Source of the DNA: Chloroflexota bacterium
Lineage (GTDB): Bacteria; Chloroflexota; Limnocylindria; Limnocylindrales; CSP1-4
Direction of reading: 5' to 3'
Length of the DNA stretch: 47,359 nt
Assembly: GCA_025935925.1 (NCBI GenBank)
Contig: JAICUI010000018.1
Location: 1 to 47,359 of the forward strand
Shown: piece after piece, positions 26,651 to 35,652 of the stretch
Layout: every line of letters begins with the position of its first letter
How positions within the stretch are numbered: the stretch's first letter is position 1
Notes under the pieces: generated by a model
Database searches by the model: none
Told to the model about the DNA's origin: nothing
Seen by the model: only the letters and a program-made list of their open reading frames with translations
Program-made: the position numbers and the translations under genes

Positions 26651-26803
26651 GTGAACGTGCCGCTCCGCGACCTGGATGCCCAGCCCGTATTTCCCCTCGA
26701 TCTTCTTCGCTCGCTCCTTGCCGGCCTCGAGAGCCTTGGGCTCCTCCTTATTACCGGCTCCCGGCGGGAGAACGGAGGGACGCGGAGGGACGGACGCCGC
26801 TGA
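26651..26803 (+). CDS. Possible leucine-rich leader peptide of the ilvB attenuator (tentative)
   Basis: An open frame of 50 codons from GTG 26651 to TGA 26803. Between 26693 and 26752 it reads [19 protein letters not shown]: ten leucines in nineteen codons, five of them CTT, plus an ATT isoleucine; both codons are rare in the neighbouring GC-rich genes. Such a run just before an antiterminator arm is what a leucine-sensing leader peptide looks like. Against this, no ribosome-binding site precedes either GTG (26651 or 26657), the peptide is long, and its stop lies beyond the antiterminator arm rather than before it. The same bases read on the other strand give a Lys/Glu-rich frame. Confidence 0.3.
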   Translation: MNVPLRDLDAQPVFPLDLLRSLLAGLESLGLLLITGSRRENGGTRRDGRR

Positions 26804-26855
26804 GGCGCCAGACACCGAGAACCGAAGGGACCCTCGCCGGGAGGCGAGGGTTTTT
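26758..26855 (+). promoter_or_regulatory. Transcription attenuator of the ilvB operon: terminator with competing antiterminator
   Basis: The terminator is CCCTCGCC (26831-26838), loop GGGA, GGCGAGGG (26843-26850), then TTTTT (26851-26855): a perfect 8-bp stem with a U-run, 50 bases before ilvB. Upstream, CTCCCGGCGGG (26758-26768) can pair with 26833-26843 over 11 positions (ten Watson-Crick pairs and one G-U), which would break the terminator stem. The same upstream arm can instead close on itself as CTCCC-GGC-GGGAG (26758-26770), and a further small hairpin is GAGCC-TTG-GGCTC (26731-26743). Mutually exclusive structures of this kind are the hallmark of attenuation. The signal (tRNA, ribosome stalling, metabolite) is not settled; I see no T-box consensus. 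Confidence 0.75.
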
Positions 26856-26904
26856 ACATGTCCGGCGGCTTCACGACCGTCGGGCGGAGGGACCTGAGGG
26901 CGAC

Positions 26905-28806
26905 ATGACGATCACCAAGGGCGAGCCGGCAGCCGCGCCGGGCGCCGTGCAGACCGCGCCAGATGCGACGGCCGCCACGCGGCCCGAGCGCCGGAGTCAC
27001 GTGCCGGCGGACGGGTCCGCGTCGGCGGCCGCGGTCGAGCAGGCGCGGCGGGAGATGCTCCACGAGGGGCCGCGCCAGCGGATCAAGCGGACCCGGATCG
27101 GCGCCGACGCGCTGATGGAGGCGCTCATGCTCCAGGGCGCCGACACGCTCTTCAGCTATCCCGGCGGCGTCATCCTGCCGATCTACGACATCCTCGGCGA
27201 CTACCCCGAGATCCGGCACGTGCTCGTCCGTCACGAGCAGGGCGGCGGGCACGCGGCGGACGGCTACGCCCGCGCCTCCGGCAAGGTCGGGGTGTGCATG
27301 GGGACGAGCGGACCCGGCGCCACGAACCTCGTGACCGCGATCGGGACCGCGCAGCTGGACTCGGTGCCGATGGTCGCCCTCACCGGCAACGTCCCGGCGG
27401 CGCTCATCGGCAAGGACGCCTTCCAGGAGATCGATATCACCGGCATCACCCTGCCGATGACGAAGCACAACTACCTCGTGCGCGACGCCGACGAGATCCC
27501 GCGCGTCGTCGCCGAGGCCTTCTACCTCGCGAAGACCGGTCGCCCGGGACCCGTCCACGTCGACTTCACCAAGGACGCGCTCCAGCAGGAGACCGCCGCG
27601 GAGCACCCGACCCTCGAGGAGGTCATCGCCGGGCTGCCGGGGTTCCGGCCTACCGTGGAGGGCCACCCGAAGCAGCTCAAGATGGCCGCGCGCGAGATCG
27701 AGCAGGCGAAGCGCCCGCTGATCCTCGCCGGCCACGGCGTCCTCATCGCCGAGGCGTGGGACGAGCTCCAGGCGTTCGCGGAGAAGACGCAGATCCCGGT
27801 CGCGTGGACGCTGCTGGGCATCGGTGCGATCGACGAGACGCACCCGCTGGCCTACGGCTACATGGGGATGCACGGCTGGAAGCACGTCAACCGGGCGATC
27901 CAGTCCGCCGACCTGCTGATCGCCATCGGGATGCGCTTCGACGACCGGGTGACCGGATCCGTCCGGACCTACGCGCCGTACGCGCGGATCATCCACGCCG
28001 ATGTCGACCCGGCGGAGATCGGCAAGAACGTGGCGGTCGAGGTGCCCATCGTCGGCGACGCGAAGCGCGTGCTCGAGGGGCTGGCCCGCCTCGCGCACGA
28101 GGTGGATCCGGCGACCCGCCAGCCGTACTTCGAGCAGCTCGCCGAGTGGCGCCGCGAGTCCGAGGGGAGCTCGTGGCATGGCTCGGGCGCGTGGCGCGAC
28201 GGGCTGCTGTCGGCCGACTACGTGATCGGCCGGATCGGCGAGCTCACGAGCCACCAGGCGACGATGGTCGCCGACGTCGGCCAGAACCAGATGTGGGTCG
28301 CCCGGTACGCCGGCTTCCGGCGGCCGAACAGCCACGTGAGCTCGGGCGGCCTCGGGACGATGGGCTTCGCGCTCCCCGCGGCGATGGGCGCCGCGCTCGG
28401 GAACCCGGAGGCCGAGACGTGGGCGATCGCCGGCGACGGCGGCTTCCAGATGACGAGCCAGGAGCTGATGACGCTCGCCGTGGACCGCATCCCGGTGAAG
28501 ATCGCGCTCCTCGACAACAAGAAGCTCGGGATGATCCGCCAGTGGCAGGAGATCATCTACGCGGGCAACTACCACTCCTCGCACCTGCCCGGCCCGGACT
28601 TCCTGAAGCTCGCGGAGGCCTACGGGATCCCCGCGTTCAAGGCGACGACGACCGACGAGGTCGACGCGACGATCCGTGCCGCGCAGGCCGTCGACGGCCC
28701 GGCGCTGATCTGGTTCGAGATCGCCGAGGAGCAGAACGTCCTGCCGATGATGCCCGCGGGCAAGGGCCTGTCGGACCTCATCGAGACCTGGGGGCCCGAG
28801 GAATGA
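26905..28806 (+). CDS. ilvB: Acetolactate synthase large subunit
   Basis: A 633-residue ThDP enzyme that condenses two pyruvates, or pyruvate with 2-oxobutyrate. Visible blocks: [16 protein letters not shown], the catalytic-Glu motif [33 protein letters not shown], and the ThDP motif [19 protein letters not shown] followed by [14 protein letters not shown]. The ATG at 26905 is preceded by GAGGG and GGAGGGAC. The first 65 or so residues (Ala/Pro/Arg-rich) precede the normal family start and might be dispensable; a later in-frame ATG ([16 protein letters not shown]) is an alternative. It opens a tightly coupled operon, its TGA overlapping the ilvN start, and is controlled by the attenuator just upstream. 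Confidence 0.97.
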   Translation: MTITKGEPAAAPGAVQTAPDATAATRPERRSHVPADGSASAAAVEQARREMLHEGPRQRIKRTRIGADALMEALMLQGADTLFSYPGGVILPIYDILGDYPEIRHVLVRHEQGGGHAADGYARASGKVGVCMGTSGPGATNLVTAIGTAQLDSVPMVALTGNVPAALIGKDAFQEIDITGITLPMTKHNYLVRDADEIPRVVAEAFYLAKTGRPGPVHVDFTKDALQQETAAEHPTLEEVIAGLPGFRPTVEGHPKQLKMAAREIEQAKRPLILAGHGVLIAEAWDELQAFAEKTQIPVAWTLLGIGAIDETHPLAYGYMGMHGWKHVNRAIQSADLLIAIGMRFDDRVTGSVRTYAPYARIIHADVDPAEIGKNVAVEVPIVGDAKRVLEGLARLAHEVDPATRQPYFEQLAEWRRESEGSSWHGSGAWRDGLLSADYVIGRIGELTSHQATMVADVGQNQMWVARYAGFRRPNSHVSSGGLGTMGFALPAAMGAALGNPEAETWAIAGDGGFQMTSQELMTLAVDRIPVKIALLDNKKLGMIRQWQEIIYAGNYHSSHLPGPDFLKLAEAYGIPAFKATTTDEVDATIRAAQAVDGPALIWFEIAEEQNVLPMMPAGKGLSDLIETWGPEE

Positions 28807-29411
28807 CCGCCGACCCGTCCACGGAACCGGCGCCCGCGGCCCACGCCGCGCCGCCCCCGGCCCGCGACCTCCCGGGCAGCGGCGAGGGCCAGCGGCACGT
28901 GCTCGTCGTGCTCGTCCTCGACCGGCCGGGCGTCCTCAACCGCGTCGCGAGCCTGATGCGGGCGCGGAACTTCAACATCGACTCGCTGGCCGTCTCCCGG
29001 ACGGACCGCGAGCAGGTGAGCCGCATGACGATCACGCTCCACGGCGACGCGGTGCGGGTCGAGCAGGCGGCCAAGCAGCTGTACAAGCTCGTCGACGTGC
29101 TCAAGGTGCAGGACGTCGGCGCGACCGACCAGGTGGTCGAGCACGAGCTCGTGTTCGTCAAGGTCCGCGCGACCGACCAGAACCGGGCGGAGATCATCAA
29201 GGTCGTCGAGCTCTACAAGGGCCGGGTCGTGGACATCGCGCCCGAGTCCGTGATCGTCGAGGCGACGGGCACCGAGTCCGAGATCGACGCGCTCGTGGCG
29301 CTCCTGCGCGCCTACGGGATCAAGGAGCTGGTGCGGACCGGCGCGGTCGTCATGCTCCGTGGTGCCGGCTCCATCGAAGAAGCACTGAAGTGGGAGGGGC
29401 CGGCCCGATGA
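28803..29411 (+). CDS. ilvN: Acetolactate synthase small (regulatory) subunit
   Basis: A 202-residue partner of IlvB that sets activity and gives valine feedback inhibition. After an Ala/Pro-rich lead of about 34 residues comes the ACT domain, [20 protein letters not shown] then [20 protein letters not shown], followed by the C-terminal domain ([40 protein letters not shown]). Full length for the IlvH/IlvN type. The ATG at 28803 overlaps the ilvB stop, and its own stop overlaps the ilvC start. Confidence 0.95.
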   Translation: MTADPSTEPAPAAHAAPPPARDLPGSGEGQRHVLVVLVLDRPGVLNRVASLMRARNFNIDSLAVSRTDREQVSRMTITLHGDAVRVEQAAKQLYKLVDVLKVQDVGATDQVVEHELVFVKVRATDQNRAEIIKVVELYKGRVVDIAPESVIVEATGTESEIDALVALLRAYGIKELVRTGAVVMLRGAGSIEEALKWEGPAR

Positions 29412-30463
29412 CAGCGAAGATGTACTACGACGCGGATGCCGACGCCTCGGCGCTGGACGGCCAGACGGTCGCCGTGATCGGCTACGGCTCGCAGGGCCAC
29501 GCGCACGCGCTCAACCTTCGAGACAGCGGCGTGGACGTCGTCGTCGGGCTCGCCCCGGGGTCCAAGAGCCGGGCCCTCGCCGAGGCGGCAGGGCTCCGGG
29601 TCGAGGACGTCGCGGATGCCGTCAAGGCGGCCGATGTGATCATGATCGCCGTCCCGGACACGGTGCAGAAGTCCGTCTACGACGCCGAGATCGAGCCCAA
29701 CCTCCGCGAGGGGCAGCTCCTGATGTTCGCGCACGGCTTCAACATCCGGTTCGCCCGGATCGAGCCGCCGGCCGGGATCGACGTCGGCATGGTCGCGCCC
29801 AAGGGCCCCGGGCACCTGCTGCGCAGCGTGTACGAGCAGGGCGGCGGGGTGCCAGCGCTGTTCGCCGTCGACCAGGATCCCTCGGGGACGGGCCGCGCCC
29901 GGACGCTCGCCTACGCGCGCGGCATCGGCTCGACCCGGGCCGGGGTCCTCGAGACGACCTTCAAGGAGGAGACCGAGACCGACCTGTTCGGCGAGCAGGC
30001 GCTGCTGTGCGGCGGCGTGTCGGCGCTCGTGAAGGCGGCGTTCGAGACGCTCGTCGAGGCCGGCTACCAGCCCGAGCTCGCGTACTTCGAGACGATGCAC
30101 GAGCTCAAGCTGATCGTGGACCTCATGTACCGCGGCGGCCTGAACTTCATGCGCTTCTCGGTGAGCGACACCGCCGAGTTCGGCGACTACGTCTCCGGCC
30201 CGCGCGTGACCGAGGGCGCCAAGGCGGCGATGAAGGACGTCCTCGCCGACATCCAGTCGGGCGCCTTCGCGAGCCGCTGGATCGCCGTCCAGGACGCGGG
30301 CGGCGAGGAGTTCCAGGAGCTCCGCGCACGCGACCGGAACCACCAGATCGAGCAGGTCGGCGCCGACCTCCGCGCGAAGATGCCGTTCCTCAAGCCCGTC
30401 GTGGTCGAGGCCGGGCAGGCGCAGGCGGTGGCGAGCGCGGTACCCGCGGAGGCGAAGGCATGA
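29408..30463 (+). CDS. ilvC: Ketol-acid reductoisomerase (class I)
   Basis: A 351-residue NADPH- and magnesium-dependent enzyme that isomerises and reduces acetolactate or acetohydroxybutyrate. The Rossmann motif [19 protein letters not shown], the active-site block [20 protein letters not shown] and the metal-site region [20 protein letters not shown] with [19 protein letters not shown] are intact; length matches the short class I form. I start at ATG 29408 ([20 protein letters not shown]) rather than the in-frame codon at 29390, because 29408 overlaps the ilvN stop as ATGA and GGGAGGGG lies upstream. The stop overlaps the leuA start. Confidence 0.97.
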   Translation: MTAKMYYDADADASALDGQTVAVIGYGSQGHAHALNLRDSGVDVVVGLAPGSKSRALAEAAGLRVEDVADAVKAADVIMIAVPDTVQKSVYDAEIEPNLREGQLLMFAHGFNIRFARIEPPAGIDVGMVAPKGPGHLLRSVYEQGGGVPALFAVDQDPSGTGRARTLAYARGIGSTRAGVLETTFKEETETDLFGEQALLCGGVSALVKAAFETLVEAGYQPELAYFETMHELKLIVDLMYRGGLNFMRFSVSDTAEFGDYVSGPRVTEGAKAAMKDVLADIQSGAFASRWIAVQDAGGEEFQELRARDRNHQIEQVGADLRAKMPFLKPVVVEAGQAQAVASAVPAEAKA

Positions 30464-32103
30464 CGTTCGAGGCGATCGCGCCCCGCTTCGGCGGCGGCGT
30501 GCCGGCCGGATCGATCCGGGTGTTCGACACCACACTGCGCGACGGGGAGCAGGCGCCGGGCGCGGGCCTGACCGCAGCGGAGAAGCTGGAGGTCGCCCGC
30601 CAGCTCGCCCGGCTCAACGTCGACGTGATCGAGGCCGGCTTCCCGGCCGCGTCGCCCGGCGACTTCGAGGCGGTCCGGCGGATTGCCCAGGAGACGAGGG
30701 GCGGGATCGCGGTCGCGGCGCTCGCCCGGTGCCGGGACGGCGACCCGCAGCGGGCCGTCGAGGCCATCGGCGTCGCCGAGCGGCCGCACCTCCACCTGTT
30801 CATCGCGACCAGCGACATCCACCTCAAGCACAAGCTGCGGATCGACCGCGACGAGGCGCGCCGCGAGGCGGTCCGCTGGGTCAAGTGGGCGCGCGAGACG
30901 CTCGGCCGCGACGCCGAGATCGAGTTCTCCGCGGAGGACGCGTCGCGCACCGAGGACGCGTTCCTGCTCGACGTGTACGAGGCGGTCACCGAGGCCGGCG
31001 CGTCGACGCTCAACATCCCGGACACCGTGGGTTACGCGATCCCGTCCGAGTTCGGCGCGCTCGTCGGCCGGGTCAAGGACCGGATCGGCGATGAGGCCGT
31101 GATCAGCGTCCACTGCCACAACGACCTCGGCCTCGCGACCGCGAACACGCTGGCCGCCGTGCAGGCAGGCGCCCGCCAGGTCGAGGTGACGATCAACGGC
31201 CTCGGCGAGCGCGCGGGGAACGCCTCGCTCGAGGAGGTGGTGATGGCGCTCCGCACGCGGCCCAACCAGTTCCCCGACCTGGCGTCGGCGGTGCAGACGG
31301 AGCAGATCACCGCGGCCTCGCGGCTGGTGAGCTACCTGACCGGTTTCGCGATCCAGCCGAACAAGGCGATCGTCGGCGGCAACGCGTTCGCGCACGAGTC
31401 CGGGATCCACCAGGACGGGTACCTGAAGAACCCGCTCACGTACGAGATCATGACGCCGCAGTCGGTCGGGCTGTCGGGCAGCACGCTGTCGATCGGCAAG
31501 CTGTCTGGGCGGCGCGGGCTCCAGGGCAAGCTCCGGGAGCTCGGCCACGACGTCGACGGCGAGCAGCTCGACGCGGTGTACCGCGCGGCGATCGCCCTCG
31601 CGGACACGAAGAAGGAGGTCACGGACGCGGACCTGATCGCCCTCGTGGAGGTGCGCAAGGCCGACGTTCCGCGGTCGATCGAGCTCCTCGGCTGGTCGAT
31701 CAGCTCCTCGTCCGGCGGGCACTCACTGGGTTCCGTGTCCGTGGTGTGCGTCGGCGAGGCGCGCGCGGCGGACTCGACCGGCAACGGCCCCGTCAACGCG
31801 CTGTTCAAGGCCGTCGACGAGGCGATCAAGCCCGTCCTTCACTGGAGCCCGGTGCTCACCGAGTACGAGATCAAGGCCGTGTCGGAGGGCGAGGACGCAC
31901 AGGGCCAGGTCCTGGTTCGCGCGCGGCGCTCGTCCGACGAGGGCCCGGGGGCGCTCGTCGTGACGGGCCACGGGTTGAGCACGAACATCATCGAGGCCTC
32001 GCTCGAGGCGTACCTCGTCGCGATCAACAAGCTCCACGGCGCCGAGATCAACGGCGTCGAGGTCGCGTTCGTGGGCCGACGGCTCGCCGAGGAGCTCCCT
32101 TGA
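30460..32103 (+). CDS. leuA: 2-isopropylmalate synthase
   Basis: A 547-residue enzyme that commits 2-oxoisovalerate and acetyl-CoA to leucine. The catalytic TIM barrel shows [39 protein letters not shown] and [16 protein letters not shown]. The C-terminal allosteric LeuA dimer domain follows, with [20 protein letters not shown] from residue 441 and [20 protein letters not shown]. The domain carries an insert ([19 protein letters not shown] region), making the protein longer than the usual 510-520. ATG 30460 overlaps the ilvC stop. The same regulatory domain appears again in cimA and as a separate gene at 35125-35652. Confidence 0.95.
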   Translation: MTFEAIAPRFGGGVPAGSIRVFDTTLRDGEQAPGAGLTAAEKLEVARQLARLNVDVIEAGFPAASPGDFEAVRRIAQETRGGIAVAALARCRDGDPQRAVEAIGVAERPHLHLFIATSDIHLKHKLRIDRDEARREAVRWVKWARETLGRDAEIEFSAEDASRTEDAFLLDVYEAVTEAGASTLNIPDTVGYAIPSEFGALVGRVKDRIGDEAVISVHCHNDLGLATANTLAAVQAGARQVEVTINGLGERAGNASLEEVVMALRTRPNQFPDLASAVQTEQITAASRLVSYLTGFAIQPNKAIVGGNAFAHESGIHQDGYLKNPLTYEIMTPQSVGLSGSTLSIGKLSGRRGLQGKLRELGHDVDGEQLDAVYRAAIALADTKKEVTDADLIALVEVRKADVPRSIELLGWSISSSSGGHSLGSVSVVCVGEARAADSTGNGPVNALFKAVDEAIKPVLHWSPVLTEYEIKAVSEGEDAQGQVLVRARRSSDEGPGALVVTGHGLSTNIIEASLEAYLVAINKLHGAEINGVEVAFVGRRLAEELP

Positions 32104-32104
32104 A

Positions 32105-32150
32105 GCCTCCGGCCGAGGGCCCGCGGCGCTTCACCTCGGCCGTCGGAGGC
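32105..32150 (+). terminator. Strong intercistronic hairpin between leuA and leuB
   Basis: GCCTCCGGCCGAGG (32105-32118) pairs with CCTCGGCC (32134-32141) and GGAGGC (32145-32150), giving 14 base pairs with a 3-base bulge (GTC). It begins just after the leuA stop. No U-run follows, so partial termination, RNA processing or 3'-end protection are all possible; leuB begins 50 bases later. Confidence 0.5.
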
Positions 32151-32200
32151 CGACGTGCCGGGCCGTCGCTCGGATCGCCGACCCGCACGCTGGTGAACCG

Positions 32201-33313
32201 ATGACGTACCGAATTGCATTGATCCCGGGTGACGGCGTCGGGCCGGAGGTGGTCGCGGGGGCGGTGTCGGTCCTCGAGGCCACGGGACGGCGGTTCGGGT
32301 TCGACTTCGAATGGCAGGAGCTCGTCGTCGGCGGCGCCGCGATCGACGCATACGGGACCGCGTGCCGGCCCGAGGACGTCGAGACGTGCCGGTCCACCGA
32401 CGCCGTGCTGCTCGGCGCGGTCGGCGGGCCGAAGTGGGACGACCCCGACGCGAGCGTGCGGCCGGAGCAGGCCCTGTTCGCGCTCCGCGGCGGCCTCGGG
32501 CTGTTCGCAAACCTCCGGCCGATCACCGTGTTTCCGCAGCTGATCGACGCCTCGCCGCTCAAGCCCGAGCTCCTCGACGGCGTCGACTGCCTGATCGTCC
32601 GAGAGCTGACCTCCGGGATCTACTTCGGCAAGCCGTCCGGCCCCGAGGCCGCCGCAGACGGGTCACGCGCCGCCGTCGACACGCTGCGGTACACGGAGGC
32701 CGAGATCCGGCGGATCGTCACGCTCGCGTTCGACCTGGCGCGGACTCGGCGGAAGAAGGTGACCCAGGTCGACAAGGCCAACGTGATGTCGACCTCGCGG
32801 CTCTGGCGCAAGGTGACCGAGGAGATCCACGCGGACTACCCGGACGTCGTGCTCGACCACCGGCTGGTCGACTCCGCGGCCATGGTCCTCGCGCGGTGGC
32901 CCGCGGGGTTCGACGTCCTCGTCACCGAGAACCTGTTCGGCGACATCCTGTCCGACGAGGCGGCGGTGATCGCGGGATCGCTCGGGATGCTGCCCTCGGC
33001 CTCGCTCGGCACGACCGAGACCGCGCACGGGCGGCACGGCCTGTACGAGCCGATCCACGGCTCCGCGCCGGACATCGCCGGCCAGGACGTGGCGAACCCG
33101 CTCGGGACGATCCTGTCGGCGGCGATGCTGCTGCGCTGGTCGCTCGGGCAGCACGAGGCGGCCGCGGCGGTCGAGGCGGCCGTCACGGCGGCGCTCGACG
33201 ACGGCTACCGGACGCGTGACCTGCTCTCGGCGACGAACCGCGACGAGGCGGCCGTCAGCGTCGTCGGCACGAAGGAGATGGCCAGGGTGGTGGCGGACCG
33301 GATCGCGATTTGA
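32201..33313 (+). CDS. leuB: 3-isopropylmalate dehydrogenase
   Basis: A 370-residue NAD-dependent decarboxylating dehydrogenase. Blocks: IALIPGDGVGPEVVAGAVSV at the start, RPEQALFALRGGLGLFANLR with the substrate-binding arginines, VRELTSGIYFGKPSG, DKANVMSTSRLW, VLVTENLFGDILSDEAAVIA with the metal-binding Asp residues, and YEPIHGSAPDIAGQDVANP. ATG 32201 is the family start. With CimA present, it probably also oxidises beta-methylmalate to 2-oxobutyrate. It stands 97 bases after leuA and 129 before cimA; both gaps contain strong hairpins. Confidence 0.96.
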   Translation: MTYRIALIPGDGVGPEVVAGAVSVLEATGRRFGFDFEWQELVVGGAAIDAYGTACRPEDVETCRSTDAVLLGAVGGPKWDDPDASVRPEQALFALRGGLGLFANLRPITVFPQLIDASPLKPELLDGVDCLIVRELTSGIYFGKPSGPEAAADGSRAAVDTLRYTEAEIRRIVTLAFDLARTRRKKVTQVDKANVMSTSRLWRKVTEEIHADYPDVVLDHRLVDSAAMVLARWPAGFDVLVTENLFGDILSDEAAVIAGSLGMLPSASLGTTETAHGRHGLYEPIHGSAPDIAGQDVANPLGTILSAAMLLRWSLGQHEAAAAVEAAVTAALDDGYRTRDLLSATNRDEAAVSVVGTKEMARVVADRIAI

Positions 33314-33314
33314 C

Positions 33315-33347
33315 GGCCGGTGCCCGCCTCGTGGCGGGTGGCCGGCC
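33315..33347 (+). terminator. Two-part hairpin directly after leuB
   Basis: CCCGCC (33323-33328) and GGCGGG (33333-33338) close a TCGT tetraloop; outside them GGCCGG (33315-33320) pairs with CCGGCC (33342-33347) across a small internal loop. It starts two bases after the leuB stop. No U-run follows. It may separate expression of leuB from cimA. Confidence 0.5.
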
Positions 33348-33442
33348 GAGCCGAGTCGCTGCATCCCACCGGTCCTGTTTGTGGCCCGACGCGTATCGGG
33401 TCCAGCGCTGGACCACCCCGCGCTCGAAGGACAATGGCAACC

Positions 33443-35128
33443 ATGACCGATCAGCCCGTCATCCTCTACGACACGACCCTCCGCGACGGCACGCAGGGCG
33501 AGAACATCACGCTCTCGCTGGCCGACAAGCTGCGCGTCGCACGGATGCTCGACGAGTACGGCTTCCCGTTCATCGAGGGCGGTTGGCCGGGCTCGAACCC
33601 CAAGGACGTCGAGTTCTTCGCCGCCGCCCGCAAGCAGCGCTGGCAGACGGCCCGGCTGGCGGCGTTCGGGTCGACGCGGCACAAGGACCACGCCGCGGAC
33701 GCCGACCCCAACCTTCGCGAGCTCGTCGCCGCGGAGACGCCCGTCGTCACGATCTTCGGCAAGAGCTGGCTGCTCCACGTGACCGAGGTGCTGGGCGCCA
33801 CGCCGCAGCAGAACCTCGACATGGTCGCTGACTCCGTCCGGTTCATCGTCGAGCGTGGCCGGGAGGCGGTCTACGACGCCGAGCACTTCTTCGACGGTTA
33901 CCGCGCCGACCGCGACTACGCGCTCTCGACGCTTCGCGCCGCCCGCGAGGCCGGCGCCGGGACGCTCGTGCTGTGCGACACGAACGGCGGGACGCTGACC
34001 GACGACCTGCTCCGGATCCTCGCCGACGTCCGCGCCACGCTCGAGCGCGATGCCGCGGCGCCCGCCGTGACGTGGGGCATCCACACCCACAACGACGCGG
34101 AGCTCGCGGTCGCGAACTCGGTCGCCGCCGTCCAGGCGGGCGTGCGCCATGTCCAGGCCACGATCAACGGCTACGGCGAGCGGTGCGGCAACGCGAACAT
34201 GGTCTCGATCCTCGCGAACCTCGCGCTCAAGACCGAGCTCGGGCTCACCCCGCCGGGCGGTGGCGATCTCGGTGCGCTGACGGAGCTCTCGAGGTCCGTG
34301 GCGGAGATCGCGAACCAGACGCCCAACGACTACCAACCGTACGTGGGCAAGTCGGCGTTCGCGCACAAGGGCGGCGTGCACGGGGCGGCGGTGGCGAAGG
34401 TCGAGCGAAGCTACCAGCACGTCGACCCGACGGCGGTCGGCAACGTCGGCCGGCTGGTGGTGTCGGAGCTCGGCGGCCGGGCGAACACCGCGATCCGCGC
34501 GCGCCAGCTGGGCCACGAGCTCGAGGGCGTGCTCGACCCGCGGGAGCTCTCCAGGCTGATCAAGCAGCTCGAGCACGAGGGCCTCGCCTTCGAGGGCGCC
34601 GAGGCGTCGTTCGAGCTGCTCATCCGGCGCAACACGCCCGGCTACGCGCCGCCGTTCCGGATCGTGGACTACACGTGTCTCGTCGAGCAGCGCGCCGGGC
34701 GCGAGCTCCTCGCCGAGGCGACCGTCAAGGTCGAGGTCGCCGGCGAGGTCCTCCACACCGCCGCGGACGGGAACGGCCCGGTCAACGCGCTCGACGGGGC
34801 GCTGCGCAAGGCGCTCGGCGCGTTCTACCCGGTGCTCGACGGCGTCCACCTCGTCGACTACAAGGTGCGCATCCTCGACGGCGCGACCGCCACGGCGGCG
34901 CGCACCCGCGTCATCATCGACACACAGCACGGCTCGGACACCTGGAGCACGATGGGCAGCGACACGAACATCATCGCGGCGTCCGCGCAGGCGCTCGCGG
35001 ACTCGCTCGAGTACGCGATCTGGAAGTCGGGCGCGGAGGTCCAGCGGCGCGGCGAGCGCCATTTCGCCCGCAGCAACGGCAGCGGCGAGGGCGGCGACGC
35101 GCTCGCGGCCGCGGAGGCGGCGTCGTGA
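33443..35128 (+). CDS. cimA: Citramalate synthase
   Basis: A 561-residue relative of LeuA that would condense pyruvate with acetyl-CoA to (R)-citramalate, giving isoleucine without threonine deaminase. The type-specific start is VILYDTTLRDGTQGENITLS; then FIEGGWPGSNPKD, GIHTHNDAELAVANSVAAVQ, INGYGERCGNANMVSI and GKSAFAHKGGVHGAAV, all closer to CimA than to LeuA. The C-terminal regulatory domain has [20 protein letters not shown] from about residue 443. Two starts are possible: ATG 33434 and ATG 33443; AAGGA ends 2 and 11 bases before them, so neither spacing is ideal. The stop overlaps the next gene as GTGA. Confidence 0.94.
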   Translation: MTDQPVILYDTTLRDGTQGENITLSLADKLRVARMLDEYGFPFIEGGWPGSNPKDVEFFAAARKQRWQTARLAAFGSTRHKDHAADADPNLRELVAAETPVVTIFGKSWLLHVTEVLGATPQQNLDMVADSVRFIVERGREAVYDAEHFFDGYRADRDYALSTLRAAREAGAGTLVLCDTNGGTLTDDLLRILADVRATLERDAAAPAVTWGIHTHNDAELAVANSVAAVQAGVRHVQATINGYGERCGNANMVSILANLALKTELGLTPPGGGDLGALTELSRSVAEIANQTPNDYQPYVGKSAFAHKGGVHGAAVAKVERSYQHVDPTAVGNVGRLVVSELGGRANTAIRARQLGHELEGVLDPRELSRLIKQLEHEGLAFEGAEASFELLIRRNTPGYAPPFRIVDYTCLVEQRAGRELLAEATVKVEVAGEVLHTAADGNGPVNALDGALRKALGAFYPVLDGVHLVDYKVRILDGATATAARTRVIIDTQHGSDTWSTMGSDTNIIAASAQALADSLEYAIWKSGAEVQRRGERHFARSNGSGEGGDALAAAEAAS

Positions 35129-35652
35129 GCGGCGACCCGATCCGTCTCGATCGCTGGACGGTCACGTCGGGGTCCAACGCGGTCAGCCGGGCGGCCGTCG
35201 TCCTGCACGCCGGCTCCCACGACTGGAAGGCGTCCGCCGACGGCACGGGGGCGGTCGATGCGCTGTTCCGCGCGGTGGACGAGGCGCTCGGCTCCGTCCT
35301 GGGGGGCAGCCCGCGGCTGCTCGCCTACGACGTCCACGCCCTGGGCAACGGGCCCGACGCGGAGGGCCGCGTGACGGTCCGCGTCGCGCCTCCGGCAGAC
35401 GCGACCGGCGGCCGCGGCGAGGGCCTGTTCGATGCCGACGCGTCGTCCGTCAACACGCTGGCGGCCTCGGTGGAGGCATACGTGTCCGCGATCAACGGCA
35501 TGCTCGCGACGGACGCCTGGGCTGGCGCCGCCGAGGAGGCGGGATCGGCCCACCGGCCGTCGCACCTGCCGGGACACGGCGCGGCGTCGTCCGGCACGCA
35601 GTTCGACGACGAGGCGCAGCCCATCGACACCACCGAGTGGTTCAACCGGTAG
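35125..35652 (+). CDS. Stand-alone LeuA-type regulatory (dimer) domain protein
   Basis: A 175-residue protein consisting of the allosteric domain found at the C-terminus of 2-isopropylmalate and citramalate synthases, without a catalytic barrel. GTGAVDALFRAVDEALGSVL from residue 40 matches LeuA's [20 protein letters not shown], and SVNTLAASVEAYVSAINGML matches LeuA's leucine-site region ([15 protein letters not shown]). It is closer to the LeuA than to the CimA copy in this operon. A hydrophilic tail of about 45 residues follows. GTG 35125 overlaps the cimA stop, so it is made along with CimA. It could bind leucine or isoleucine and modulate LeuA or CimA as a hetero-partner; this is inference. 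Confidence 0.85.
   Translation: MSGDPIRLDRWTVTSGSNAVSRAAVVLHAGSHDWKASADGTGAVDALFRAVDEALGSVLGGSPRLLAYDVHALGNGPDAEGRVTVRVAPPADATGGRGEGLFDADASSVNTLAASVEAYVSAINGMLATDAWAGAAEEAGSAHRPSHLPGHGAASSGTQFDDEAQPIDTTEWFNR

Noticed and set aside
26534..26815. A 93-residue minus-strand gene (Lys/Glu-rich, GC-biased third positions in its middle)
   Set aside because: The GTG start has no ribosome-binding site, codon bias is poor at both ends, and it would overlap the ilvB promoter and attenuator. Kept as the alternative reading of the Leu-rich leader frame.
26547..26904. T-box or ppGpp/ykkC-type riboswitch before ilvB
   Set aside because: The T-box core (GGTGGNACCGCG) and the ykkC signature (CTAGGG-TTCCG) are both absent.
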